From the NCBI GenBank assembly GCA_023212695.1, contig JALCCG010000002.1:358276-422275 (forward strand): a DNA stretch of 64,000 nucleotides, given 5' to 3'. The notes under the pieces were generated by a model. The model was not told the DNA's origin and did no database searches. It saw nothing but the letters and a program-made list of their open reading frames with translations. The DNA is from Sporisorium sorghi. Its lineage: Eukaryota > Basidiomycota > Ustilaginomycetes > Ustilaginales > Ustilaginaceae. Positions 44,005 through 52,803 of this stretch are shown here, in pieces. Position 1 is the stretch's first letter. Every line of letters begins with the position of its first letter. The position numbers and the translations under genes are program-made.

Positions 44005-44825
44005 ACATGCGTCTCCTGCCCAAAAGCTTCGTTTACATCGCCCTTCTTCTAGGTTCGCTGGCTGTTGCTTTTCCGCTGCTGTACACCTTGTCAACATCGC
44101 TTATGAGTGAGGCCGAATCGGCCGTTTATCCGCCGCCTCTGCTTCCCGAGGCCATCAATCTGTCGAACTTCGCCAAGGTGATTGATACGATTCCCGTGCT
44201 GACCTTCATTGGAAACAGCTTGATCGTCTCCATTGCGATTATGCTGGGGCAGATTGTGACAGCAAGCCTGGCAGCTTACGCCTTTGCCTTTCTCCGGTTC
44301 CCGGGAAAGACCCTGCTGTTCAGCCTCTTTCTCGCCACCATGATGATTCCTTGGGAAGTGATCATGATTCCGAACTATTTAACGGTCAAAAGCTTGAATT
44401 GGCTGGACACCTATCAAGGGCTGATCGTGCCGTTTCTGGCTACTGCCTTCGGTACCTTCCTGCTGAGACAAACCTTTTTGCAGCTGCCGAAGGAACTGTT
44501 TGAAGCGGCTCGGGTGGACGGCTGCGGACATGTCCGGATATTTCTGAAAATGGTACTGCCGTTATCGATTCCCGGAATCGCCACACTGGGCGTGTACTCG
44601 TTCTTGAACAATTGGAACATGTACCTATGGCCGCTCTTGACAACAAACCGTGTCGAGATGCGCACCGTCCAGATCGGGATCGGCATGCTGCAGTTTGAGG
44701 AGATGAATTCGTGGAATCTGATTCTATCCGGTGTTCTGCTGCTTCTGCTTCCTTCCCTGCTGCTGCTGGCACTTGGGCTGAAGCCTCTTGTTCGAGGCAT
44801 CACGGCAGGCGCATTAAAGGGTTAA
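44001..44825 (+). CDS. ugpE: ABC importer permease, UgpE-like
   Basis: 274 residues, six helices. Coupling motif LFEAARVDGCGHVRIFLKMVLPLSIPGI near 165-192. C-terminus LKPLVRGITAGALKG (VxGLTxGAVKG pattern) is the usual end of UgpE-type permeases. A 124-base gap with a palindrome (TGGCTATATAGCCA at the gene's end) and a GTCTC/GAGAC hairpin follows before the binding-protein gene, perhaps tuning the ratio of the products. Confidence 0.87.
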   Translation: MNMRLLPKSFVYIALLLGSLAVAFPLLYTLSTSLMSEAESAVYPPPLLPEAINLSNFAKVIDTIPVLTFIGNSLIVSIAIMLGQIVTASLAAYAFAFLRFPGKTLLFSLFLATMMIPWEVIMIPNYLTVKSLNWLDTYQGLIVPFLATAFGTFLLRQTFLQLPKELFEAARVDGCGHVRIFLKMVLPLSIPGIATLGVYSFLNNWNMYLWPLLTTNRVEMRTVQIGIGMLQFEEMNSWNLILSGVLLLLLPSLLLLALGLKPLVRGITAGALKG

Positions 44826-44949
44826 TGGCTATATAGCCAAGACCATGCATGATCAGCCTTGCGAGCCGGTTGTCTCTAAGAGACGAGCCCACGCAATTTC
44901 TGATAGATAGAACCATACTATATTTTCAAAAGGGAGAGATTAACCAATC

Positions 44950-46311
44950 ATGAAACGTTTTGGGAAAAGATCCTTCACGCTGCTCCTGCTTTCCTGCTTA
45001 ATGCTGATCAGCGCCGCTTGCAGCAATTCGCCTACCACCGGGGAGACGACTGCTGCCGCAGGCAGCGAGCCGTCCAAGGAGCCTGTAAAAGTTGTATGGT
45101 GGCACTCCATGAGCGGTGAACTCGGCACGGTCGCGGACAAGTTAATCTCCGATTTTAATGCCGCTCACGAAGACATACAGGTAGAGGGCGTATTTCAGGG
45201 CACCTACGATGAAAGCCTGAACAAACTCAAAGCTTCCCTGGGCTCAAACAGCGGCCCTACGATGATTCAGGTGTACGAGATCGGCAGCCGTTTCATGATG
45301 GATACCAAGGCAATCCGTCCGGTTCAGGACTTTATGGATGCCGAGCAGTACGACATCTCTTCCCTGGAGCCGAATATCAAAAATTACTATACGTTCGACG
45401 ATAAACTGTACTCGATGCCGTTTAACTCCTCCAACCCAATTCTGTATTACAACAAAGATGCCTTTAAAGCAGCCGGTTTGGACCCTGAGAATCCTCCAAA
45501 AACCTATGAGGAGGTAGCGGAAGCAGCAAAAGCCCTGACAAAAGGCAATCAAGCGGGCGCATCCTTCGCCATCTACGGCTGGTTTATGGAGCAATTCCTT
45601 GCGAACCAGGGCGTTGAGCTGCTGAATAACGGCAACGGCCGTACATCCCCGGCCACCGCTTCACAGGTTAACAGCCCTGCCGGCGTGAAGACACTGGAAT
45701 GGTGGAAGCAAATGGTGGATGATATAGTGCTGCTGAACCTGGGGCGTAAAACGGATGACACCAAAAAAGCTTTTGCAGCCGGACAAATCGCCATGACACT
45801 GGACTCCACGGCTTCGCTTCGCGGCATTGTCAGCGCGGCGGAAGGTAAATTCGAAGTCGGTACCGGCTTCCTGCCCAAACCGGCTGACGGCGGCGACGGC
45901 GGCGTCATTATCGGCGGTGCCAGCCTCTGGCTGATGAACAACAAATCGGAAGAAGAGCAGCAGGCCGCTTGGGAATTCATGAAGTATTTGGCCGAGCCGC
46001 AAACGCAAGCTTACTGGCATGTCAACACCGGCTACTTCCCGGTTACAACCAAAGCCTATGAAGAAGAGCTTGTGAAAGAGAATCTGGAGAAATACCCTCA
46101 ATTCCAAACAGCCGTGGATCAATTGCATCAAACCACAGCCAATCTGGCAACACAAGGCGCTGTCATGGGGGTATTCCCTGAAGCTCGCCAGCTTACCGAA
46201 ACGGCCATCGAAGAGGTGCTGAACGGTCAAAAAACACCACAGGAAGCCCTGGACAAAGCTGCTTCGGAAATCAGCTCCAAGATCGAAACCTATAATAAAA
46301 CAGTAAAATAA
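44950..46311 (+). CDS. ugpB: ABC importer substrate-binding lipoprotein, UgpB-like
   Basis: 453 residues. Lipobox ISAAC (C25). N-terminal mature text VVWWHSMSGELGTVADKLISDFNA and VFQGTYDESLNKLKA match the UgpB pattern WHSMxGxLG and GxYxE; MPFNSSNPILYYNKDAFKAAGLDPENPPKTYEEV is also UgpB-like. It would bind glycerol-3-phosphate or a diester, though related proteins bind sugars. The ATPase (UgpC/MsmX type) is not in this operon. Ribosome site AAGGGAG. Followed by a strong terminator. Confidence 0.85.
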   Translation: MKRFGKRSFTLLLLSCLMLISAACSNSPTTGETTAAAGSEPSKEPVKVVWWHSMSGELGTVADKLISDFNAAHEDIQVEGVFQGTYDESLNKLKASLGSNSGPTMIQVYEIGSRFMMDTKAIRPVQDFMDAEQYDISSLEPNIKNYYTFDDKLYSMPFNSSNPILYYNKDAFKAAGLDPENPPKTYEEVAEAAKALTKGNQAGASFAIYGWFMEQFLANQGVELLNNGNGRTSPATASQVNSPAGVKTLEWWKQMVDDIVLLNLGRKTDDTKKAFAAGQIAMTLDSTASLRGIVSAAEGKFEVGTGFLPKPADGGDGGVIIGGASLWLMNNKSEEEQQAAWEFMKYLAEPQTQAYWHVNTGYFPVTTKAYEEELVKENLEKYPQFQTAVDQLHQTTANLATQGAVMGVFPEARQLTETAIEEVLNGQKTPQEALDKAASEISSKIETYNKTVK

Positions 46312-46340
46312 TAAAAGAGAAATCGTTCGATTCTTTCAAC

Positions 46341-46398
46341 ACCCTCCTGCACAGACATTGGACCTATGGGTCCCGATGTTTGGCCGGAGGGTTTTTTT
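46341..46398 (+). terminator. intrinsic terminator of the Ugp-like operon
   Basis: ACCCTCC pairs with GGAGGGT around an inner stem (GGAC/GTCC), followed by TTTTTTT. Confidence 0.88.
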
Positions 46399-46503
46399 GT
46401 GTGAATCTTCATATGCCCGCTACAATCAGCTTGTATGGGGATTAACCCAAGTCACGAAGCCGGGCCAGTGAATACAATGTTACAAAGTGGAGGTGAGTCC
46501 ATA

Positions 46504-47409
46504 ATGAGAAATCTTCCGTCCACCGTAACAATCCTCTCGGTGCCTTTTGACCGCGGAGCTACCCGGCGGGGAGCCGGTCAGGGACCGAATGCGATATTCG
46601 GATCGGGTCTGAAGCGCAAGCTTGACACACTCGGTATCCCCTATCGCGTCGAAGAGCTGGCTGCCCCCCCTGAAATGAAGGATGAGGCACACAATCCTCA
46701 ATTAAAACATGTGCAGGAAGTATTATCGATCAACGAGTTGCTCGCAGCTCGCGTATACGCCCTGGCAGAGACAGGGGTCTTCCCGCTTGTGCTTGGCGGT
46801 GACCATAGCATCGCAATTGGCACACTGGCCGGACTGACCCGGCACCACCGCAATCTGGGGGTCATCTGGCTGGACGCCCATTCCGATCTCAATACGCCGG
46901 ATACAACGCCATCTGGCAACATCCATGGCATGTCACTGGCTGTCAGCTTGGGTAAAGGCGATACACGCCTGACATCCATAGGCGGTGCAAAATCCCCCAT
47001 CAAGCCGGAAAATGTGGTGCTCATCGGTTCGCGTTCCCTCGATCAGGGCGAACGAGACCTGATTCGGCAAGAAGGCATTACTTGCTTCACGATGCAGGAC
47101 ATCGACCGCTTGGGCATGTTCCGGGTCATGGAAGAAGCCATCCGCATTACCTCGGCGGGGACGGATGGTGTTCATCTGTCCTTTGATGTCGACAGTGTCG
47201 ATCCCAAAATCGCGCCTGGCACGGGAACGCCGGTTCAGGGCGGACTCAGTTACCGCGAAGCACATCTTGCCATGGAGATGCTGTCTGAATCCGGCATCGT
47301 AACCTCAGCCGAATTCGTCGAGAACAATCCGCTGCTGGACCGCGGTCAGACCACGTCCCGACTGCTTGTTGGCTTAATTGCCTCCATGCTGGGCGAAAGC
47401 ATCTTGTAA
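46504..47409 (+). CDS. rocF: arginase
   Basis: Hydrolyses arginine to ornithine and urea with a binuclear manganese centre. 301 residues from the ATG after GGAGGTGAG; a longer frame open 23 codons upstream lacks a site. Metal motifs GGDHS (near 101-105), DAHSD (near 126-130, WLDAHSDLNTP with GNIHGM) and SFDVDSVDP (near 224-232) are complete. GGLSYREAH near 256 matches arginase rather than agmatinase. Operon with ornithine aminotransferase 51 bases on: the first two steps of the arginase route to glutamate. Confidence 0.94.
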   Translation: MRNLPSTVTILSVPFDRGATRRGAGQGPNAIFGSGLKRKLDTLGIPYRVEELAAPPEMKDEAHNPQLKHVQEVLSINELLAARVYALAETGVFPLVLGGDHSIAIGTLAGLTRHHRNLGVIWLDAHSDLNTPDTTPSGNIHGMSLAVSLGKGDTRLTSIGGAKSPIKPENVVLIGSRSLDQGERDLIRQEGITCFTMQDIDRLGMFRVMEEAIRITSAGTDGVHLSFDVDSVDPKIAPGTGTPVQGGLSYREAHLAMEMLSESGIVTSAEFVENNPLLDRGQTTSRLLVGLIASMLGESIL

Positions 47410-47460
47410 TAGACTTCTCCAACCTCTCCGGCTTCTTCAGACTACTAAGGAGGTTACGCC

Positions 47461-48651
47461 ATGGACCCTACAAGGCTTCATATCGAGAAAGCCGAAACGT
47501 ACGGTGCAAGAAACTACTTCCCCCTTCCCATCGTCATCGCGGAAGCGGAAGGGATTCATATCACGGATGCGGACGGCAAGCGATACATCGACATGTTAAG
47601 CGCCTACTCCGCTCTGAACGCAGGCCATCGTCATCCCCGAATCATTCAGGCGCTGAAAGATCAGGCGGATAAGGTGACATTAACCTCACGCGCTTTTCAT
47701 AACGATCAGTTGGGAGACTTCTACGAGAAGCTGTCCGCATTCACCGGCAAAAGCATGATTCTTCCCATGAATACCGGAGCCGAAGCTGTTGAAACCGCGC
47801 TCAAGGCTGCTCGCCGATACGCTTATCGGAACAAAGGCATCCCGGCGGATCAAGCAGAAATTATCGTCTGCGAGGGTAATTTTCACGGCCGTACCCTTAC
47901 CGTCACCTCGTTCTCCTCATCCAGCGAATACCGGGAGGGCTTTGGCCCGTTCACCCCTGGCTTCAACATCATTCCCTATGGGGATTTGGAAGCGCTCGAG
48001 CAGGCAATTACACCGAATACTGCCGCTTTTCTTGTCGAGCCGATCCAGGGAGAATCCGGAATTGTCATTCCGCCTGACGGATATCTGAGCGGCGCTATGG
48101 AACTGTGCAAACAGCACCACGTCCTTCTGCTCGCCGATGAAATTCAAACCGGCTTCGGCAGAACGGGAAAACGGTTTGCTTGTGACTGGGAGAACGTGGT
48201 GCCCGATATGTACATTCTTGGAAAAGCGCTTGGCGGCGGCGTCTTCCCTGTCTCTGCTGTAGCGGCGGAGGCAGATATTCTTGGTGTATTCGAGCCGGGA
48301 TCCCACGGCTCTACCTTTGGCGGGAATCCACTCGGCTGCGCGGTAGCGATCGCCTCAATGGACGTTTTTGCCGAAGAGGGGCTCGAAGCCAGATCCTTAG
48401 AGCTTGGCGAATACTTTCTCCAGCAGCTTCGTTCCATTCGGCATCCCGATGTTAAAGACGTGCGCGGCAGAGGATTATTCATCGGTATGGAGCTGCATGT
48501 ACCGGCCAGACCCTACTGCGAGAAGCTGAAGGATCTCGGACTGCTCTGCAAGGAAACCCATGAATCGATCATTCGCTTTGCACCGCCGCTCATCATATCG
48601 AAACCGGAGCTGGACCAGGCAGTGGAGATCGTACGGCAGGCGTTTACGTGA
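47461..48651 (+). CDS. rocD: ornithine aminotransferase
   Basis: PLP enzyme converting ornithine and 2-oxoglutarate to glutamate semialdehyde and glutamate. 396 residues, as for RocD. Motifs: [65 protein letters not shown] with the PLP-pairing Asp, and the Schiff-base Lys in [10 protein letters not shown] near 254. Ribosome site AAGGAGG seven bases before the ATG. Shares a terminator with the convergent transporter gene. Confidence 0.95.
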   Translation: MDPTRLHIEKAETYGARNYFPLPIVIAEAEGIHITDADGKRYIDMLSAYSALNAGHRHPRIIQALKDQADKVTLTSRAFHNDQLGDFYEKLSAFTGKSMILPMNTGAEAVETALKAARRYAYRNKGIPADQAEIIVCEGNFHGRTLTVTSFSSSSEYREGFGPFTPGFNIIPYGDLEALEQAITPNTAAFLVEPIQGESGIVIPPDGYLSGAMELCKQHHVLLLADEIQTGFGRTGKRFACDWENVVPDMYILGKALGGGVFPVSAVAAEADILGVFEPGSHGSTFGGNPLGCAVAIASMDVFAEEGLEARSLELGEYFLQQLRSIRHPDVKDVRGRGLFIGMELHVPARPYCEKLKDLGLLCKETHESIIRFAPPLIISKPELDQAVEIVRQAFT

Positions 48652-48683
48652 CAACGGATACCTGGCCGCCGCATATGCACCAA

Positions 48684-48740
48684 TAAAAAACAGTTTGTTC
48701 ACCCGGCCAAGAAGAACGCGGGCGCAACAAACTGTTTTTC
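48684..48740. terminator. bidirectional terminator between rocD and the transporter gene
   Basis: AAAAACAGTTTGTT and AACAAACTGTTTTT form a 14-base perfect stem; T tracts on both strands. Confidence 0.88.
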
Positions 48741-48800
48741 TTATGGGTATCCGTTATCCATTCCGTGCAGGCGCCTAACAAGCAGCACGAATCCGTTGAT

Positions 48801-49763
48801 TCAGCCGGACGTCGGCTTCATTCTTCTTGTGAAGAGGAGCAGCTGAGATACCACGGCAAGCACGGGAAGCTCGATCAGCGGTCCGATGACCAGGGCAAGC
48901 GCAATCAGGGGCTGGTCCGGAAAAGCTGTCACCGCGATAGCCAGGGCTACCGGAGAATTTCGGGCAATGATCGTTAAATGTAAACTGACCGAATCCTCAT
49001 AGGAGAAACGCAGCATTCTGCCTACCAGACTGCCCAGGACGTAATTGACCGTGAAGTAGATCAGGATCGGAACGATAAGAATATAGATCATTTCCAGGTT
49101 CTTCAGTAAATACGAGCCCTGAGATGCAAACATCGCCACAATGGCCAAAGACAGAAACATAATCTGTGCTTTGGCAAAGAACGGCACCAGCTTCTGGTCC
49201 AGCACCTCCTTCTTTTCCCTCAGCAAAAACCGGGTGAGATGTGCGAGGGTGAACGGCACCACGAGCACCAGCAGCACACTCTCCATCATTGTTGTCATCC
49301 GCATCGTTTCAATCGTGCCGGCGAACAGCAGCAGATAGAGCGGCAGCAGCAGCACCTGAAGGATCAGATTGATGGGCAGAACCGATACGGACAAGGGCAC
49401 ATTGCCTTTTGCAATTGAAGTGAACACCAAATACCAGTCGGTGCAAGGAGTCACCATCAGCATGATGAAGCCTATCCAGAGGGCAGGATGATCCGATAAA
49501 AAGACAGCACCCAGCACCCAAGCCAGCAGCGGCGTCCAAATAAAATTAATGATGGTGCTCGACCCTAGAAATCGGATGTTCTTGAAGGCCTGCGTTAATT
49601 GCCGCAGCGGTATCGTCAAGAACAATCCATATAACATCAGCAGCAAAAAGGGAACAATCACATATTCCGCATAACCCGAAGCGGCCGGAAGCTGCCCCAA
49701 CAGCAGCCCGATCCCGACCGCACCCATAATGATCAACGTTTGAAGCTTCTCAAATAAACTCAT
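48801..49763 (-). CDS. ACR3/bile-acid:Na+ symporter superfamily transporter
   Basis: 320 residues, about ten helices. The MLMVTPCTDWYLVFTSIAKGNVPLSV segment (about 115-140) carries the Cys of the ACR3-like family (TPC), and the C-terminal half contains RNSPVALAIAVTAFPDQPLIALALVIGPLIELPVL. These are typical of ACR3-like proteins annotated as arsenic resistance, but the second functional region differs from classic Acr3, and no arsR or arsC is adjacent, so arsenite export is uncertain; an organic anion/Na+ symporter is the alternative. Confidence 0.75.
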   Translation of the reverse strand: MSLFEKLQTLIIMGAVGIGLLLGQLPAASGYAEYVIVPFLLLMLYGLFLTIPLRQLTQAFKNIRFLGSSTIINFIWTPLLAWVLGAVFLSDHPALWIGFIMLMVTPCTDWYLVFTSIAKGNVPLSVSVLPINLILQVLLLPLYLLLFAGTIETMRMTTMMESVLLVLVVPFTLAHLTRFLLREKKEVLDQKLVPFFAKAQIMFLSLAIVAMFASQGSYLLKNLEMIYILIVPILIYFTVNYVLGSLVGRMLRFSYEDSVSLHLTIIARNSPVALAIAVTAFPDQPLIALALVIGPLIELPVLAVVSQLLLFTRRMKPTSG

Positions 49764-49987
49764 CCTTCACTCCTTACTTCTTGCTACGGAGCACGAGGCT
49801 CCTGCAAATCTTATGGCGGAGTCCTACCGCATTTCCTGTATAATTGATTGTATAATATGGACTTCCAATTCGTAACCCCAAGCGTCATTCGTAAAGGGTC
49901 GTTAAGCCTTTCCCCTTCATTTCCGTGAATCACGCTTATCGTATTTTAATCATACACCGACAACATATCGCTCAAGGAGGTTTTTTC

Positions 49988-50896
49988 ATGAGAATCGCTG
50001 TTTGCGGAGGCACCGGATTTATAGGCCAAGCATTATGCAAGCGTTGGCTCCAAGACGGGCATGACATTGTCATTGTAACGAGATCGGTTCCGAAATCTCA
50101 CGCACAAACCGAACATAACGGGCACTTATCCTATCTGACCTGGGATGAGATGAAGTCCAATCCCGAGCGATTTGAGCATTTGGACGCGCTCATCAATCTT
50201 GCCGGCTCCTCTCTGAGCCAGCGCTGGACACGGGAGGGCAAACAGAGAATTCTGCAGTCCCGGCAAAAAACCGTATCCTCTGTAGCTGAATTGATGCACA
50301 AGTTGGAGCATAAACCAGCGGTCATTGTTCAAGCTTCAGCGATGGCGATTTATGGTACTTCCGAGCACAAAACGTTTGATGAGGAGAGTCCTGCCACCAT
50401 TATGGATTTCCCGTCCGAGGTTGTATCGGAGTGGGAACAGGCAGCAGACCGCATCCCTGTTGACCGGTTAATCAAGCTGCGGATCAGTGTCGTGCTGGGC
50501 AATCCAGGCGGGGCGCTCCCCAAGATGCTGCTGCCTTACAAAGCGGGCGTCGGCGGTAAGATAGGCAGCGGCAAGCAATGGTTATCTTGGATACATATCA
50601 ACGATATCGCAGATTTGATTGACTACTGTGTCCGGCACAAGGAAATATCCGGAGCCGTCAATGCCGCTTCGCCGCATGCGGTCAGGAACGATGAATTTGG
50701 CAGATGTGTGGCCAAGGTCTATCATCGTCCACATTGGCTCCCCTTGCCTGCCTTTATGCTGCAAGCAATCCTCGGAGAAATGTCCCTCATTCTGTTGAAG
50801 GGCCAGCGAATCGTCCCGGCCAAAGCTCTGCGTCACGGCTTTCAGTTTCGCTATGCGGAATTGACGGAAGCGCTGCGCCAGATTAGAGAAAGCTGA
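49988..50896 (+). CDS. TIGR01777-type NAD-dependent epimerase (SDR39U1/YfhF family)
   Basis: 302 residues from the ATG after AAGGAGG. Extended short-chain dehydrogenase with MRIAVCGGTGFIGQALC (GGxGFIG), then DALINLAGSSLSQRWTREGKQRILQSR, the strict TIGR01777 signature, AMAIYGTS, and a C-terminal DUF1731-like region (RPHWLPLPAFMLQAILGEMSLILLKGQRIVPAKAL). Function not known despite wide conservation; linked in some bacteria to cell division or envelope. Monocistronic with a perfect terminator. Confidence 0.92.
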   Translation: MRIAVCGGTGFIGQALCKRWLQDGHDIVIVTRSVPKSHAQTEHNGHLSYLTWDEMKSNPERFEHLDALINLAGSSLSQRWTREGKQRILQSRQKTVSSVAELMHKLEHKPAVIVQASAMAIYGTSEHKTFDEESPATIMDFPSEVVSEWEQAADRIPVDRLIKLRISVVLGNPGGALPKMLLPYKAGVGGKIGSGKQWLSWIHINDIADLIDYCVRHKEISGAVNAASPHAVRNDEFGRCVAKVYHRPHWLPLPAFMLQAILGEMSLILLKGQRIVPAKALRHGFQFRYAELTEALRQIRES

Positions 50897-50903
50897 TAAC
50901 TCA

Positions 50904-50949
50904 TAAAAAAACAATTGGTTTCCGATTATTGGAAACCAATTGTTTTTTT
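50904..50949. terminator. bidirectional terminator between the epimerase and YdhK-like genes
   Basis: AAAAAAACAATTGGTTTCC and its exact complement, 19 perfect pairs with an eight-base loop; T tracts on both strands. Confidence 0.92.
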
Positions 50950-50957
50950 ATACTTTT

Positions 50958-51548
50958 TTATTGAACCGAAGACAGTTCGCTTTCCGTCACCCATTTATGG
51001 TTCTTGACTTCTTCACCCGTGGTTGATGTGAAGTCCACCATATACACCGTCGTTTGTTCCGCGGAATCGATGACCGCAGTTGCGCCCTCCATCCCTTCCA
51101 TATGGTCCGCGTTAACTACAACCTCCGTACCTGGCTGCAGCGGTTCCTTACCGGCATCCTTCAGCTCTTCTTGAATCACCCATTTATGATTCTTCACTTC
51201 GGGACCGCCATTCGTTGGTGTATACGATATCGTGTACACCGTAGTATCATACGCTCCAACAATTGTTGCTTTAGCCCCTTTCATCCCGGGCATATGGTCA
51301 GTTTCAATGAGCGCTTGGGTACCAACCGGATAAGTTGGATTCTCTGCCGCCTTCAATCCTTCCGGAACCTCGCCTGAGCCGGAATGGTTCATGCTGCCGT
51401 GATCCATCCCGTCCATGCTCCCGGAGGTTTCCTTGCTTGGTGTGCTCTCGGGGTTTGCACCGTCCGTGTTTCCGCAGGCCCCCAATATGAAGATGAGAGA
51501 TGCTAACACTCCCAGGATGATCGGCTTCCATCGTTTCTTAGCTGACAT
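50958..51548 (-). CDS. YdhK-like lipoprotein with two DUF1541 repeats
   Basis: 196 residues. Lipobox ILGAC (C25), a Met/His-rich linker (MDGMDHGSMNHSG), then two tandem copies of a 65-residue domain, each with the pattern ETDHMPGMKGAKATIVGAYDTTVY...NHKWV and NADHMEGMEGATAVIDSAEQTTVY...NHKWV. DUF1541 proteins occur with copper-transport genes and carry Met/His clusters suited to metal binding; here no transporter adjoins. Attached to the outer face of the membrane. Confidence 0.88.
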   Translation of the reverse strand: MSAKKRWKPIILGVLASLIFILGACGNTDGANPESTPSKETSGSMDGMDHGSMNHSGSGEVPEGLKAAENPTYPVGTQALIETDHMPGMKGAKATIVGAYDTTVYTISYTPTNGGPEVKNHKWVIQEELKDAGKEPLQPGTEVVVNADHMEGMEGATAVIDSAEQTTVYMVDFTSTTGEEVKNHKWVTESELSSVQ

Positions 51549-51755
51549 AAGTATAAACTCCTCTCTAGAATTGAATATTTATAGCATAGCATCTACTTAT
51601 GAAGAACTTGTGTAGCTGTCTATGCACAACATCACTATACCCATTTTTTCTTTATAACTTATCATTATGATATAAAATAGAGAGACATCGTATTATCCTG
51701 TAACTTACATGACCGGCAGATACAGAGCCGTTTTTGAGAAGGAGAAGACTCTCCC

Positions 51756-52682
51756 ATGCTGATTGACAACCATTTATTTGTATCGTTTTATAAACGGGCC
51801 AATTCCATCCTGAACCGTACCCTGAACCGTATTGAACAGCAGGATCTAACCGTTCATATTCACTATTGGGGATTCATGCCGCGTCATTACGACAATACGG
51901 AGCATAAACATTCTTTTTTTGAAGCTTGTTATGTATTAACAGGTAGCGGCTCGTATATAGAAGACGCTACAGAGTTCCCCCTTCAACCAGGCACCATGTT
52001 TCTCTCCCGCCCAGGCGTCCAGCACCGGATCCGAAGCAAGGAGGGCTTGTCCTTATGCTATGTTGCTTTCGAGCTGGATGAAACTGCACATAACGAGCTC
52101 TATGCGGCCGCATTCCGGCTGTTAGCCAAACAGGGCATTCCCGTGCTTCAGGAAGGGCAGCTGCAAGCGCCCGGGCTCCTGTGGCTGTCGCTGTTATCAC
52201 AGTTTCATTCCGTGGATAAAACCTATTCCCCGCATGTGCTGAACAGCATAGCCACGTCACTGATTTTATCCATTGCTGCAGCCCACGGCCCCGGCTTCTA
52301 TCAAGAGCCTTCCGGAACTGAGGCTCATGATGAAGGAATCTCGATGTTTCATCAAGCCGAGCTGTTCATCAAGGATAATCTCAACGAGCCGCTGTCGCTT
52401 GAGCGGGTGGCGGGCCATCTCCACATCACAACCCGTCATTTGACACGGCTGTTCCGCAAATACGGTCATCAATCCTTTGTCCATTATGTGCAGGAGCAGC
52501 GCGTGCAAAAGGCGAAACATCTGCTCCTGCATACAGATCGGCAGATTAAAGAGATTGCTGTATTTTGCGGATTCGAGTCCGTACACTACTTCACACGGGT
52601 GTTTACGTCCAAGCTTGGCGTGACCCCCGCCCGGTTCCGGCGCTCGCAGTTTTCTGAGGGTCGCTATGACTCCGAGCTCTAG
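51756..52682 (+). CDS. AraC-family transcriptional regulator (mannoside operon)
   Basis: 308 residues. N-terminal cupin-type sensory domain (HKHSFFEACYVLTGSGSYI, QPGTMFLSRPGVQHRI around 53-90), C-terminal AraC domain with two HTH motifs (LSLERVAGHLHITTRHLTRLFRKYG near 210-235 and IKEIAVFCGFESVHYFTRVFTSKLG near 262-286). First gene of the mannoside-utilisation cluster, 121 bases before the isomerase gene; probably its activator and responsive to mannose or a mannoside. Confidence 0.9.
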   Translation: MLIDNHLFVSFYKRANSILNRTLNRIEQQDLTVHIHYWGFMPRHYDNTEHKHSFFEACYVLTGSGSYIEDATEFPLQPGTMFLSRPGVQHRIRSKEGLSLCYVAFELDETAHNELYAAAFRLLAKQGIPVLQEGQLQAPGLLWLSLLSQFHSVDKTYSPHVLNSIATSLILSIAAAHGPGFYQEPSGTEAHDEGISMFHQAELFIKDNLNEPLSLERVAGHLHITTRHLTRLFRKYGHQSFVHYVQEQRVQKAKHLLLHTDRQIKEIAVFCGFESVHYFTRVFTSKLGVTPARFRRSQFSEGRYDSEL

Positions 52683-52803
52683 CATTTCTCCACCGATGTC
52701 CTGATCGTACAAAAACACTTCCTCTTTTTATAAAGACGTATCCTCCCTTGCCTTCTACAATGAAGTCGTAACCAGACAATCCGAAGGGAGGATACATCCA
52801 TCC

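Noticed and set aside
43024..46311. Annotation as a complete glycerol-3-phosphate importer
   Set aside because: The ATPase is missing and the Ugp-type permeases are close to general sugar permeases; kept as Ugp-like only.
48801..49763. Firm call of arsenite efflux pump Acr3
   Set aside because: No arsR/arsC neighbour and incomplete match to the classic Acr3 motifs; the superfamily-level call is safer.
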